DNA of 64,000 nt, from positions 1 to 64,000 of the forward strand of contig CAZWEO010000006.1 in NCBI GenBank assembly GCA_964633115.1. Reading direction: 5' to 3'. The first letter of the stretch is position 1. Each line of letters starts with the position of its first letter. The notes beneath the pieces were generated by a model. That model saw only the letters and a list, made by a program, of their open reading frames with translations, searched no databases and had not been told where the DNA came from. The stretch is from B30-G6 sp964633115 (GTDB taxonomy: Bacteria > Desulfobacterota > Desulfobacteria > Desulfobacterales > B30-G6). This document shows, piece by piece, positions 43,447 to 51,217 of the stretch. A program made the position numbers and the translations under genes.

Positions 43447-44072
43447 CAAATCAATTTCGTCATGCGGCCTTTCATCTGGCTTAGTGTTTCAACAATTTTC
43501 TGAGCTGCGGCTTGAACTTCCGATTCGCTGCCGGCTAAATAGATACGACCGGCCGCACCAAAGAAGCGGATGTCTACGAGTCTGATGTCGCAATATTTCT
43601 CAGCTTCATTGGCGGCAATTGCAGCGTAAGCCGCCGGCGTTACTTCCAACAGATACACATCATCACCCCCCAATATCATCATCCCTTTACTGTTGCGGTT
43701 GATGATAACGGCCTGATAGGGATCGATCTTATTAATAATACTCGTGGATAGGATGCTGGGCACCATACGATCTTCTTCTCTCAGGCCCAGCTCCTCCAAG
43801 ATCATCTCGCCGGCATGTATGATCTCTTCGCGTTCGAAAGAATGAATTTCCATCATACCGTAGCGTCGTTCGACGATCATCTCACCTGGCTTTGAATTGG
43901 TGACCTTCAAACTGAGATCGGCCAGACGGTTGATGACAATACCCGGCAACACCTCCACAAACAATGAGGCCATACCCTCCACAGATAGAAACCCCCGGCA
44001 TTTACTCGCAAAAAGGGATGCAAACTGGGGCTGCATCCGATCGATGTGACAGTAGGCTCTTAGTTCGGCCAT
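43446..44072 (-). CDS. BMC shell protein, double-domain trimer (CsoS1D-type BMC-T), paralog 2
   Basis: 208 residues, two BMC domains: LRAYCHIDRMQPQFASLFAS start, VVERRYG-like MIVERRYGMMEIHS in domain 1, AAIAANEAEKYCDIRLVDIR in domain 2 and GAAGRIYLAGSESEV near the end. GGAGATG ribosome site before ATG 44072. It differs from paralog 1 in both pore loops. Two such trimers could form mixed stacked assemblies or serve different metabolites. Its stop is coupled to a basic mini-ORF. Confidence 0.88.
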   Translation of the reverse strand: MAELRAYCHIDRMQPQFASLFASKCRGFLSVEGMASLFVEVLPGIVINRLADLSLKVTNSKPGEMIVERRYGMMEIHSFEREEIIHAGEMILEELGLREEDRMVPSILSTSIINKIDPYQAVIINRNSKGMMILGGDDVYLLEVTPAAYAAIAANEAEKYCDIRLVDIRFFGAAGRIYLAGSESEVQAAAQKIVETLSQMKGRMTKLI

Positions 44073-44142
44073 GCGTTCATCTCCATATTGGTATCTGAAT
44101 GTAAAATTATCATGCTCAGTTTGGTTTCGCTATGTGCAACAA

Positions 44143-44952
44143 TCAATCGCCATCAGTAATAATCCGTATCCCATATTCCTTGGCCTGGTCGCGTGCCAAT
44201 GGTGTAATCAGGCCGCCTGGAGCCACAGCGATTGTCTCTTGTTTGATATTTGCTGCGGCTTGAATATCCTTGGCAGTTAACAGGGTAAGAACGCCATTTT
44301 GCGAATTAATATTTTTAGAGACCCCAGCACCTGCTTGTGGACCCGGGCGGCCCTGCATGTCTTGAAACGTTGCAGCCAAATTTTCAGTTTTACACATGCG
44401 CATGCCAAAGCCTTCCAGTTTGGCTACGATTTGGTTAATTTCGGATTTTATGCCTGGGTTGGCCAGTCCCTTTAACAACATGAAACCGTCATTGCTAGCC
44501 AATACGCGTTTGCCTTGAATTAACGCTGACAGCACCATGCCGCTTTCGTCATCATCCGTGATGAGGCGGGCTACTTTTGCGGCAGTCTTAAAACAGAAAG
44601 TCGGCAGCACCAGGATGTCTGCTCTTTGCAGCACCTTTTCGAGCCCATCCCTCTTAACCGTATCTAAAATACACCGCGTGCCAGCCTGATTCTTTACATC
44701 CTGGCCGCACACCCAGGCACGGGCCGCACCCACCGTGTAAACGCTCGATTTGGCGGCCACTTTTTCAATTTGCTTTATCTGCACCAATGCCTGTTCCAAT
44801 TTCCGAACCCCGGGATGGAAAACACTAAGTATCACCGGACCCGAAGATCTGTGGTGGCGTCTGTTTAAAGCCAGCTTGCCAGCCGCACGGTCCACCAGGT
44901 CTAATTCCTGTAAAGCTTCTTGCACCAATTGGCGTATGAGTTCTTTTTGCAT
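44143..44952 (-). CDS. BMC-associated flavoprotein (pfam02441-like) with N-terminal targeting helix
   Basis: 269 residues from ATG 44952 (an in-frame TTG lies 9 nt earlier). Residues 1-17 (MQKELIRQLVQEALQEL) form an amphipathic helix resembling an encapsulation peptide, followed by a basic linker. The body has VILSVFHPGVRKLEQALVQI, DILVLPTFCFKTAAKVARLI and a closing ITPLARDQAKEYGIRII, a pattern shared by the flavoprotein found in many metabolosome loci. Its role there is unsettled, with FMN-linked redox or cofactor care suggested. It lies between the EutJ-like and shell genes. Confidence 0.75.
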   Translation of the reverse strand: MQKELIRQLVQEALQELDLVDRAAGKLALNRRHHRSSGPVILSVFHPGVRKLEQALVQIKQIEKVAAKSSVYTVGAARAWVCGQDVKNQAGTRCILDTVKRDGLEKVLQRADILVLPTFCFKTAAKVARLITDDDESGMVLSALIQGKRVLASNDGFMLLKGLANPGIKSEINQIVAKLEGFGMRMCKTENLAATFQDMQGRPGPQAGAGVSKNINSQNGVLTLLTAKDIQAAANIKQETIAVAPGGLITPLARDQAKEYGIRIITDGD

Positions 44953-44970
44953 AACCACCAAGTATTTACA

Positions 44971-45792
44971 CTAGCTTGCTTGCAGACACGAAAGCGCAAT
45001 GCCTAACGGCGTAATAAATTGAGGCTTATCCGGTCGAAAGGTATTGATCTGCAGTACGTCTTGAACGATTTCAGTAAAACCGTCCAGTTCGCAAGTGCCA
45101 CCCACCAAACAGACATCGCTGAGGTCTGTAAAAGGTTCTAGGCTTTCTTTGACAATGCTGGCGATCTTTTCGATAACCGGCCGCACCACCGGAACGATTT
45201 CAGAGTGTCTGTTCGGATCGGCCTTTAATTTTTCAGCGGCTTCATAGTCGATCTTATAGTTGCCGGCCACAACCAGCGATAAGTGTACCCCGCCGGTGGC
45301 CTCATCGCAGGTAAAATCGATCTTACCATCCTTGATGACGGCGACGCCGGTGGTGCCACCGCCCACATCCACGACGGCCCCGCTGGTCAATTTTAAAATC
45401 TGATTGGCAGCTGATGGTTCATCCAGAACGTTCAATACGTCTATACCGGCGCCTTCCAGAATATAACGGGTGGCGTTGACATTGGCATATTCGGTCTGGG
45501 GCGGGAATGAGGTAGCCCCTTTTTCAATGGGCAGCGGGCTGGCTGACCGCAATTGAGCCAGCATATCGCGAACAATCTGTTGGGCGCCGGCATAGTCGAC
45601 AATCAATCCACTGCGTACCACTTCTGCCCGTTGCATCAGTGCTGCTCGGGGTTGCCCGTTTTCATCGATGATAATGGTAATAGCCTTATAAGTTCCCAGA
45701 TCCACCCCGGCATATAGTTGTGCGACGCCGGAAAAATCCCAGTTTTCAGGTTGGTTGACAAGGTTTCCTAGTTTAAGGCCAGCTGCGCTCAT
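44971..45792 (-). CDS. EutJ-like ATPase/chaperone of the metabolosome
   Basis: 273 residues with an actin/Hsp70-type ATPase fold: YAGVDLGTYKAITIIIDENG (phosphate 1), AVVDVGGGTTGVAVIKDGKI (phosphate 2) and DVCLVGGTCELDGFTEIV (adenosine). EutJ relatives accompany ethanolamine and propanediol-type BMC genes and are thought to help assembly or reactivation. ATG 45792 overlaps the shell-gene stop in an ATGA, which chooses it over an in-frame GTG at 45801. Confidence 0.87.
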   Translation of the reverse strand: MSAAGLKLGNLVNQPENWDFSGVAQLYAGVDLGTYKAITIIIDENGQPRAALMQRAEVVRSGLIVDYAGAQQIVRDMLAQLRSASPLPIEKGATSFPPQTEYANVNATRYILEGAGIDVLNVLDEPSAANQILKLTSGAVVDVGGGTTGVAVIKDGKIDFTCDEATGGVHLSLVVAGNYKIDYEAAEKLKADPNRHSEIVPVVRPVIEKIASIVKESLEPFTDLSDVCLVGGTCELDGFTEIVQDVLQINTFRPDKPQFITPLGIALSCLQAS

Positions 45793-46340
45793 AAAATACA
45801 CTTTCTTATGTCTGGACTGGGAGAAGGTATCACCACATGACTCAAAATCAGGCCAGTACCGCGCAACACATCGATACCGGCCTCCACCGCTGAATTAATC
45901 GAGGATACATCGCCGGTCAGATAGAGAAATGATTTACCCCCCAATCCGGTAGCACATCTGATTTCAATTATGTCCACATCAGCTGCCTTGACGGCTGCAT
46001 CGGCCGCCATGATCGAGGACGCCACAGAGAAGGTCTCGATAACAGCCAAAGCGTCAATGTCCTGGATCCGGGTCGTCGCCGTTAGGGCCGGGAAAACGGA
46101 TGCATGCACATTGGGAATTACAAAATCGTCCACCAGAAACTCACCGGCAGTCTCTTTGCCGATATCGGCGGCGCGTTCCACCGAATCCACATCTCCGGAT
46201 ACCAGCACCATGTATTTGCCGGCACAAATCGGATGCGCCATGACCAAATCCACATCGGCGGTCTTCAGCATTTCATCGGCGGTTTCGACGCCCTTGGCAA
46301 TACTGTTCAGTTCAACCATGGTAATGGCTTTTAGTTCCAT
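45789..46340 (-). CDS. PduT-type BMC-T shell protein with iron-sulfur cysteine
   Basis: 183 residues from ATG 46340, two BMC domains. Cys39 in AHPICAGKYMVLVSGDV matches Cys38 of PduT (KTICPGKF), which binds a [4Fe-4S] at the trimer pore. VHASVFPALT and AIETFSVASSIMAADAAVKA-like order also match PduT. It probably conducts electrons, or passes a cluster, across the shell together with the PduS-like protein encoded upstream. A 190-bp palindromic repeat separates it from that gene. Confidence 0.9.
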   Translation of the reverse strand: MELKAITMVELNSIAKGVETADEMLKTADVDLVMAHPICAGKYMVLVSGDVDSVERAADIGKETAGEFLVDDFVIPNVHASVFPALTATTRIQDIDALAVIETFSVASSIMAADAAVKAADVDIIEIRCATGLGGKSFLYLTGDVSSINSAVEAGIDVLRGTGLILSHVVIPSPSPDIRKCIL

Positions 46341-46413
46341 ACTTTCCAATCCTGCGATTAAGACTTGAGCAATTAACTATAAAATTTTGACCATATTTAC
46401 TATTATGGGATAA

Positions 46414-46603
46414 AGGGTCCAAGGATCCGAGGATTCAAGGGTTCGAGTGATTTAACTGATAGCCTACAGCAGTAAGCTCTAAGCTTTAAGCAGCTTAGGG
46501 CTGAAAGCTTATGGCTGATAGCAGCCTAACAGTCTAATTGCCTTCAGCCTAAAGGCCTGGTGTTCGCTTGACCCCTTGAACCCTGGAATCCTTGGATCCT
46601 CAG
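46414..46603. repeat. Large imperfect palindrome, copy A
   Basis: About 190 bp. Outer arms CCAAGGATCCGAGGATTCAA (46419 on) and the complement of CTTGAACCCTGGAATCCTTGG near the right end pair with few mismatches. Inside lies a second palindrome built on AAGCTTTAAGCAGCTTA. It lies inside the operon between the pduS-like and pduT-like genes, and its right edge touches the pduS-like stop codon. Copy B is at 58327-58479. Confidence 0.7.
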
Positions 46604-47931
46604 CTGTTTATCACCACACTATCCCCCACCGATTCAACCACGCCGTCAATACTCGCATGGACTCTGGCGCCCAAAACACCTTCGGGGATTTCCCCCAGCA
46701 GGTCACCTTTCCTTACCCGATCCCCCGGTTTGACCACTGGCTCAGCCGGTTGGCCCAGGTGTTGCTGCAACGGTACCCGGACATGGCTGACATGAAAATC
46801 CCCTACATAGAAAGGCGGATGGGTGTCGTATGCCAATACCTCCAGGCGTTGCATGAGACGCTGGAGGGGAATTTTGCGGGTATCGTTAAACATGGATACT
46901 TGGTAGGTTGCACGTTTGGGTTCACGTTTTACGCCGTCCTGCAGCAACTTATGCTTAACGGCTGCGTTAATCTCTCTTGGGGAGAGCATCATGGGACAGG
47001 CAAATTTTTCACAAACCCCGCATTCCGAGCATATCAGTGCATCTTCCAATACCTCACCCTGCATACCGGGATTGTAAGCCAGATGTCGCATGATCCGATG
47101 GGGTTCCAAGGAATGCCCGATCAGATAACGTGGACATAAATCCGTACAGCGTGAACACTGGGTGCAAGCGGACTTGGCAATGAAGCGCATCTGATCCAGA
47201 CTTCTATTTTTTCCACCGATTATATTGTGATTTGCAGGCAGCACGATGATGCCGCTGGTGGTTTTGGTGATGGGTTCGGCTTCACTGGTAATCACTTTGC
47301 CCATCATGGGTCCGCCCATGACAATGCCATAATCATAAATTTTGGGACCACCGGCCAACTGGATGATATCGCTAACCGGCGTACCAATTGGAACTTTACA
47401 GATCAGCGGTTGCTGAACTTCGCCGCACACCGTTAGGTAGCGCTCCGTAACCGCTTTTCCGATCATGGCCCTACTGATATTCAATAAGGATTCGATATTG
47501 TTAACCACCGTCATCACATGCAGGGGGATACCGCCTTCGGGAACGATCTTTCCAGTGACTTCATTGACCAGGATAAATTCATCACCGGCCGGATAAAAGT
47601 CTTCTAGTTCAAACAGATTGATTTGCCCGTTGCTGTCCCGATTTTCAATGTGATCCTTCAGGACTGCGACCGCATCGCCATGCTTCTTTTTGAGACAGAT
47701 GCTGCCGTTTTGTGAACCGGTGCAATCCATCACGGTTTGCAGGCCATCCAGAACAACATCGGCATGCTGGGTCATGAGATAGGGATCACTGACCAAAAGC
47801 GGTTCACACGAGGCCCCATTGGCCAGGACCTGCTTGGCCTCAAACTGCAGCTTGATATGGGTCGGAAAACCAGCTCCGCCCGCACCAACGACGCCGGCAG
47901 CCCGAACCTTGTCAATAACATTTTCTCTCAT
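46600..47931 (-). CDS. PduS/RnfC-like iron-sulfur flavoprotein
   Basis: 443 residues. N-terminal GAGGAGFPTHIKL (NADH/FMN-binding fold of RnfC/Nqo1 type), an SLBB-like middle, two 4Fe-4S motifs (CTQCSRCTDLCPR and CSECGVCEKFACP) and a C-terminal lipoyl-like domain (VVKPGDRVRKGDLLGEIPE). PduS binds PduT at the shell and moves electrons between the lumen and cytosol. Here it would export electrons from the aldehyde and amine dehydrogenases. Coupled by ATGA overlap to the EutN-type gene. Confidence 0.9.
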   Translation of the reverse strand: MRENVIDKVRAAGVVGAGGAGFPTHIKLQFEAKQVLANGASCEPLLVSDPYLMTQHADVVLDGLQTVMDCTGSQNGSICLKKKHGDAVAVLKDHIENRDSNGQINLFELEDFYPAGDEFILVNEVTGKIVPEGGIPLHVMTVVNNIESLLNISRAMIGKAVTERYLTVCGEVQQPLICKVPIGTPVSDIIQLAGGPKIYDYGIVMGGPMMGKVITSEAEPITKTTSGIIVLPANHNIIGGKNRSLDQMRFIAKSACTQCSRCTDLCPRYLIGHSLEPHRIMRHLAYNPGMQGEVLEDALICSECGVCEKFACPMMLSPREINAAVKHKLLQDGVKREPKRATYQVSMFNDTRKIPLQRLMQRLEVLAYDTHPPFYVGDFHVSHVRVPLQQHLGQPAEPVVKPGDRVRKGDLLGEIPEGVLGARVHASIDGVVESVGDSVVINS

Positions 47932-48221
47932 TTTGTTTTTCTGCCAGCCGGTTCAGCCAATTCCAGGTTGTCGGCAATGCCTACTACCACCGCATCCACC
48001 GGGATCAAGGCACTTTTGTCAAAGGCCTGCATGGCCGGCGCACCCTGAGTCACAATCACCAATTCATCAAATCCGGCCCCGACCTCATCAGCGGCCACAA
48101 GCACATTGCCTTCTGGCTTAAGCGTCTTCCCCAGCGGCTGGATTAACAATAATCGTAAAGCAGAAATTGAGTCCTTCTTTTTAGTGGACCATACATTTCC
48201 GATCACTTTGGCTAATAACAT
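47928..48221 (-). CDS. BMC vertex pentamer (EutN/CcmL type, BMC-P)
   Basis: 97 residues beginning MLLAKVIGNVWSTKKKDSIS and containing LLIQPLG, then VAADEVGAGFDELVIVTQG and VDAVVVGIAD, the complete EutN/CcmL fold. Pentamers close the icosahedral vertices, so a closed shell is possible. AAGGAGA lies before the ATG. The stop overlaps the pduS-like ATG. Confidence 0.93.
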   Translation of the reverse strand: MLLAKVIGNVWSTKKKDSISALRLLLIQPLGKTLKPEGNVLVAADEVGAGFDELVIVTQGAPAMQAFDKSALIPVDAVVVGIADNLELAEPAGRKTK

Positions 48222-48267
48222 ACTGATTCTCCTTCAGCCTTATACACAATCCATATACCAGGCCGGG

Positions 48268-48579
48268 TTATTTCAGATCTTCGGCGTTTTCAATGGCTGC
48301 AATGCTGGCTTCCACATCGGCAATATCACCAAAAATCCCGATCATGGTAATATGTTGCGGACACAGTCCACGCATGTCGAAAACGCGTACATCGCCGGCT
48401 TTCTCGGCAACGTCGGCGGCAGCGATCATATCGACCAATTTCCCTTGCACCAGCCCCACAGCCGTGAAGGGAACCTCGGCCTCGGCAAAAACTTTTTTGC
48501 CGGTCACACCTACACGCTGTCGCAAGAATTCAAAGACACCCGGTGATGGGTGCGAAATTATACGCGTATTCAGTGCCAT
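48268..48579 (-). CDS. Circularly permuted BMC-H shell protein (EutS/PduU type)
   Basis: 103 residues. The strand order is the permuted one of PduU/EutS: it begins with RIISHPSPGVFEFL, then FTAVGLVQGKLVDMIAAADV and ends with ITMIGIFGDIADVEASIAAIE. The six N-terminal strands of such hexamers form a small beta-barrel that plugs the pore. AAGGGG lies before the ATG. It follows the canonical BMC-H gene by 10 bp. Confidence 0.85.
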   Translation of the reverse strand: MALNTRIISHPSPGVFEFLRQRVGVTGKKVFAEAEVPFTAVGLVQGKLVDMIAAADVAEKAGDVRVFDMRGLCPQHITMIGIFGDIADVEASIAAIENAEDLK

Positions 48580-48589
48580 GATGAGCCCC

Positions 48590-48868
48590 TTATTCGGCTT
48601 GTGGAATCGTAAACTCGATATCGCTGTGCGGTCTGGGGATCACGTGTACGGATACGAGTTCACCCACGCGTTCTGCAGCGGCCCCACCCGCGTCGGTGGC
48701 TGCCTTCACGGCCCCCACATCACCGCGTACAAATACGGCCACCAGTCCGCCACCCACAAATTCGCGTCCAACAAATCGAACCTTGGCTGCCTTTACCATT
48801 GCATCGGCGGCCTCGATGGCGCCAACGATCCCTCTAGTTTCTACCATACCCAATGCGTGCTCTGCCAT
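48590..48868 (-). CDS. Canonical BMC-H hexamer (PduA/EutM type)
   Basis: 92 residues with the full Pfam BMC pattern: ALGMVETRGIVGAIEAADAM, VKAAKVRFVGREFVGGGLVAV, and GELVSVHVIPRPHSD. It should form the main hexagonal tiles of the shell. A perfect AGGAGG precedes the ATG, consistent with high expression. The pore loop reads VGGG, unlike the KIGSG loop of PduA, so pore chemistry may differ. Confidence 0.95.
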   Translation of the reverse strand: MAEHALGMVETRGIVGAIEAADAMVKAAKVRFVGREFVGGGLVAVFVRGDVGAVKAATDAGGAAAERVGELVSVHVIPRPHSDIEFTIPQAE

Positions 48869-48965
48869 GTTGCTTTCCTCCTGTTTGAAGTTCTCAATTT
48901 ACGTCGTGTTTAAGTTTACAGTAATTATCTTTCACTTGCCTTTTGCTAAATCCGAATCATTTTTA

Positions 48966-49080
48966 TTTGAATAATGAATGTCGAATAAGAAATGTCGAAT
49001 GCTGAAGTGAGCTGGTTGCCATATGCATAACTTCGAAATTCAATATTCTTCCAATCGACATTCGATATTTTAAATCTTGA
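48966..49080. repeat. CATTCGA-type palindromic repeat, second member
   Basis: AATGTCGAATAAGAAATGTC and CGAATGCTGAAGTGAG on the left are mirrored by CTTCGAAATTCAATATTC and CGACATTCGATATTT on the right. It occupies most of the 266-bp gap between the enzyme genes and the shell genes. Confidence 0.5.
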
Positions 49081-49134
49081 ATCAAGTCCCATGGGCTATA
49101 TATCCATCCATAAGTCATCACCCCAAATTAGAGT

Positions 49135-49644
49135 TTATGACCTAGTTTTCAGTTTAAGCGCGCGGGCCTGCATGGACCACGACCGCGGCACTTCGATGGT
49201 AACGGTTGCGGTCTGATCCATTTTCTTGGTCTGCCGAACCTTAAGGACGGTGGCATCGCCCAGTTCCCTGCCGGCCCGGTCCAAGGCCGTCACACTATCA
49301 CCTTTGGCCGGTAGCGGCCGATATTCATATGGCATCATGACACTGGCCCGGTCATCGGCTAGACTTTCATCGATCATAAATATAGCCTGGCCCGGGCAGA
49401 TATACACACAGGTCTGACAGGCCACACACTTATCTTCCAACAGATGGGGAATATTGGTAATGTCATCCCCCACCACAATCGCATCGACGTTGCAGCTCGA
49501 TTCACATGGATTACAAGGGATATCCTGCAAACACTCAATGGCCGCCACCGGGCCTTGGCGACGTCTCTTTTCACTGGGCAGACCCGGACTGTCTTTTAAT
49601 TCTTCACCCGATAAATATCCAGTAAGCACCGACTCAGGCGGCAT
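49135..49644 (-). CDS. 2x[4Fe-4S] ferredoxin-type subunit of the amine dehydrogenase
   Basis: 169 residues. Two ferredoxin motifs, IPCNPCESSCNVDAI and CVACQTCVYICPGQAI, are followed by an all-beta C-terminal extension (YEYRPLPAKGDSVTALDRAG) of unknown role. It overlaps the FAD/NAD subunit gene by 11 bp and is probably its electron acceptor, linking the dehydrogenase to ferredoxin or PduS. Confidence 0.85.
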   Translation of the reverse strand: MPPESVLTGYLSGEELKDSPGLPSEKRRRQGPVAAIECLQDIPCNPCESSCNVDAIVVGDDITNIPHLLEDKCVACQTCVYICPGQAIFMIDESLADDRASVMMPYEYRPLPAKGDSVTALDRAGRELGDATVLKVRQTKKMDQTATVTIEVPRSWSMQARALKLKTRS

Positions 49645-50737
49645 GCGTCATTCCTTTCATCACCGCATTTAAATGTTCTTTGGCTTTACCGCGCACGGAA
49701 CCGTGACTTCCGCTGCGCATACCGAGCATGCTTTGATATTGTTGCCCGCGTTGTTCCAAAAAGGAGACCTTGTCAATATACCCGAGGCTATGGGCGATGG
49801 CCAATCCGGCAATGCGACCTTCAATAATTGCGGTACTGGCCTCTTCGATTCCGGCAATATCGCCACCAACGTAAACGCCCTTGATGGAGGTCTGCATGTT
49901 TTTGTCATGCGCCGGAATTTGACCGCCCAGGACCGGTTCGAAACTGGTTTTACAGCCAGCCATCCGTAACAGTTGGGTCATGGGGCTCAAACCGACGGCA
50001 ATACAAATGGTGTCCACATCAAAGCTTTTTTCAGTGCCCACAACCGGCTGCCACGATTCGTCCACTTGAATAATAGTGGCACCCTCGACGCGATCTTTGC
50101 CATGCGCCGCCTTGATGGTATGTGACATCATGAATGGCACCCCAACCCGTGCAATTTTGGCGGCATGTACGGCATAACCGCCGATTTTGGGTGCGGCATC
50201 GATTACGGCTGCAACCTTACAGCCGGCCTGCATCATCTGATAGCTGACGATTACGCCCACATTACCGGAGCCAACCATCAGAATCTGATTGCCGGGACGG
50301 ACACCGTGAATGTTGGCCATAGTTTGAGCAGCTCCCGCTCCGATGACACCAGGCAAGGTCCAGCCCGGAAATGGAATCATGTTCTCGGATGCGCCCGTGG
50401 CAACTAAAATTTTTTGGCCTTGGACATGTTCGATGCGATCACCGATCATGACATTGATACCGCCGTTCTCATAAATACCCAGCACGACTGAATTTAAAGA
50501 GACTTCCACGCCGTGCTTTTGCGCTTCCTCCAGAAAATTACGGCCGATATTGAATCCGCGCTCCTTGGCATGGTGCTCGCGCGATCCGAAAAACTTGTGA
50601 ATCTGCTTGAAAAGCTGACCGCCCGGCCGTTCGTTTTCATCAAAAACAATCACCTGAACACCGTTTTTGGCGGCTGCCACGGCCGCGGCCAATCCAGCCG
50701 GACCGGCGCCCACACAAATCATTTCGTATCTACGCAT
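49634..50737 (-). CDS. FAD/NAD(P)-binding oxidoreductase (HcnB/opine-oxidase A-like, without BFD domain)
   Basis: 367 residues. FAD site ICVGAGPAGLAAAVAA near residue 8, NAD-type site ILMVGSGNVGVIVSYQM near residue 155, FAD-closing GVYVGGDIAGIEEAS near residue 288. Relatives (HcnB, OoxA, sarcosine oxidase alpha core) normally continue into a BFD-like 2Fe-2S domain; this one stops before it. That domain is encoded separately at 42647-43333. It would pass electrons between the DAO subunit, the 2Fe-2S and the 4Fe-4S subunits. The next upstream gene ends 3 bp before it starts. Confidence 0.87.
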   Translation of the reverse strand: MRRYEMICVGAGPAGLAAAVAAAKNGVQVIVFDENERPGGQLFKQIHKFFGSREHHAKERGFNIGRNFLEEAQKHGVEVSLNSVVLGIYENGGINVMIGDRIEHVQGQKILVATGASENMIPFPGWTLPGVIGAGAAQTMANIHGVRPGNQILMVGSGNVGVIVSYQMMQAGCKVAAVIDAAPKIGGYAVHAAKIARVGVPFMMSHTIKAAHGKDRVEGATIIQVDESWQPVVGTEKSFDVDTICIAVGLSPMTQLLRMAGCKTSFEPVLGGQIPAHDKNMQTSIKGVYVGGDIAGIEEASTAIIEGRIAGLAIAHSLGYIDKVSFLEQRGQQYQSMLGMRSGSHGSVRGKAKEHLNAVMKGMTHAA

Positions 50738-50740
50738 AGC

Positions 50741-51064
50741 TTACTCCGTGGGCTTGTGCAGGCCTTTGCCCTTTTGGGTTTCAACCACCATGCCGGGTTT
50801 TAGCGGCTCCACGCAGGTGCGGATGTTTGGCTGCCCATTAACGACCATAATGCAGTCGGTACAACGACCGATGCCGCAAAACATACCGCGCGGTTCATTT
50901 CGGTGGGTTGTGTAACGATGAATCAGGATGCCGTTGCTGCGTAAAGCCATGGCGATGGGTTCGCCCTCAAAACCCGCCATGGATTTACCGTCAATCGTAA
51001 ACTGGATCTTAGGGCCTAGTTCAAATTGCCCTAAGATTGGATGCTCATCGATTCGCATGCTCAT
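50741..51064 (-). CDS. 2Fe-2S protein (Fer2_4; HcnA/sarcosine-oxidase alpha N-domain-like)
   Basis: 107 residues from ATG 51064, with GGGAAG upstream deciding against a TTG at 51100. The domain shows the plant-type cluster motif in GMFCGIGRCTDCIMVVNG plus a later Cys (RTCVEPL), as in HcnA and the first 100 residues of sarcosine oxidase alpha. Three bases separate it from the FAD/NAD gene. There is no folate-binding (GCV_T) domain anywhere in the complex, unlike N-methylglutamate dehydrogenase. Confidence 0.87.
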   Translation of the reverse strand: MSMRIDEHPILGQFELGPKIQFTIDGKSMAGFEGEPIAMALRSNGILIHRYTTHRNEPRGMFCGIGRCTDCIMVVNGQPNIRTCVEPLKPGMVVETQKGKGLHKPTE

Positions 51065-51217
51065 AATACTTCCCAACCCTAAAAAATTCTCGCTGTCCAA
51101 TTAAACCATGGCCATGATTTAATCTTAAAATTTTTCATCTATGCTACTCAAAAGGCCATTGCTGGTATTGAGCGAATTATTGAATTCATGTTACCTGATT
51201 GGTGCCTGTGAAAAATT

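Noticed and set aside
46592..47139. Plus-strand frames opposite the pduS-like gene
   Set aside because: No domain content; the minus strand carries complete 4Fe-4S motifs.
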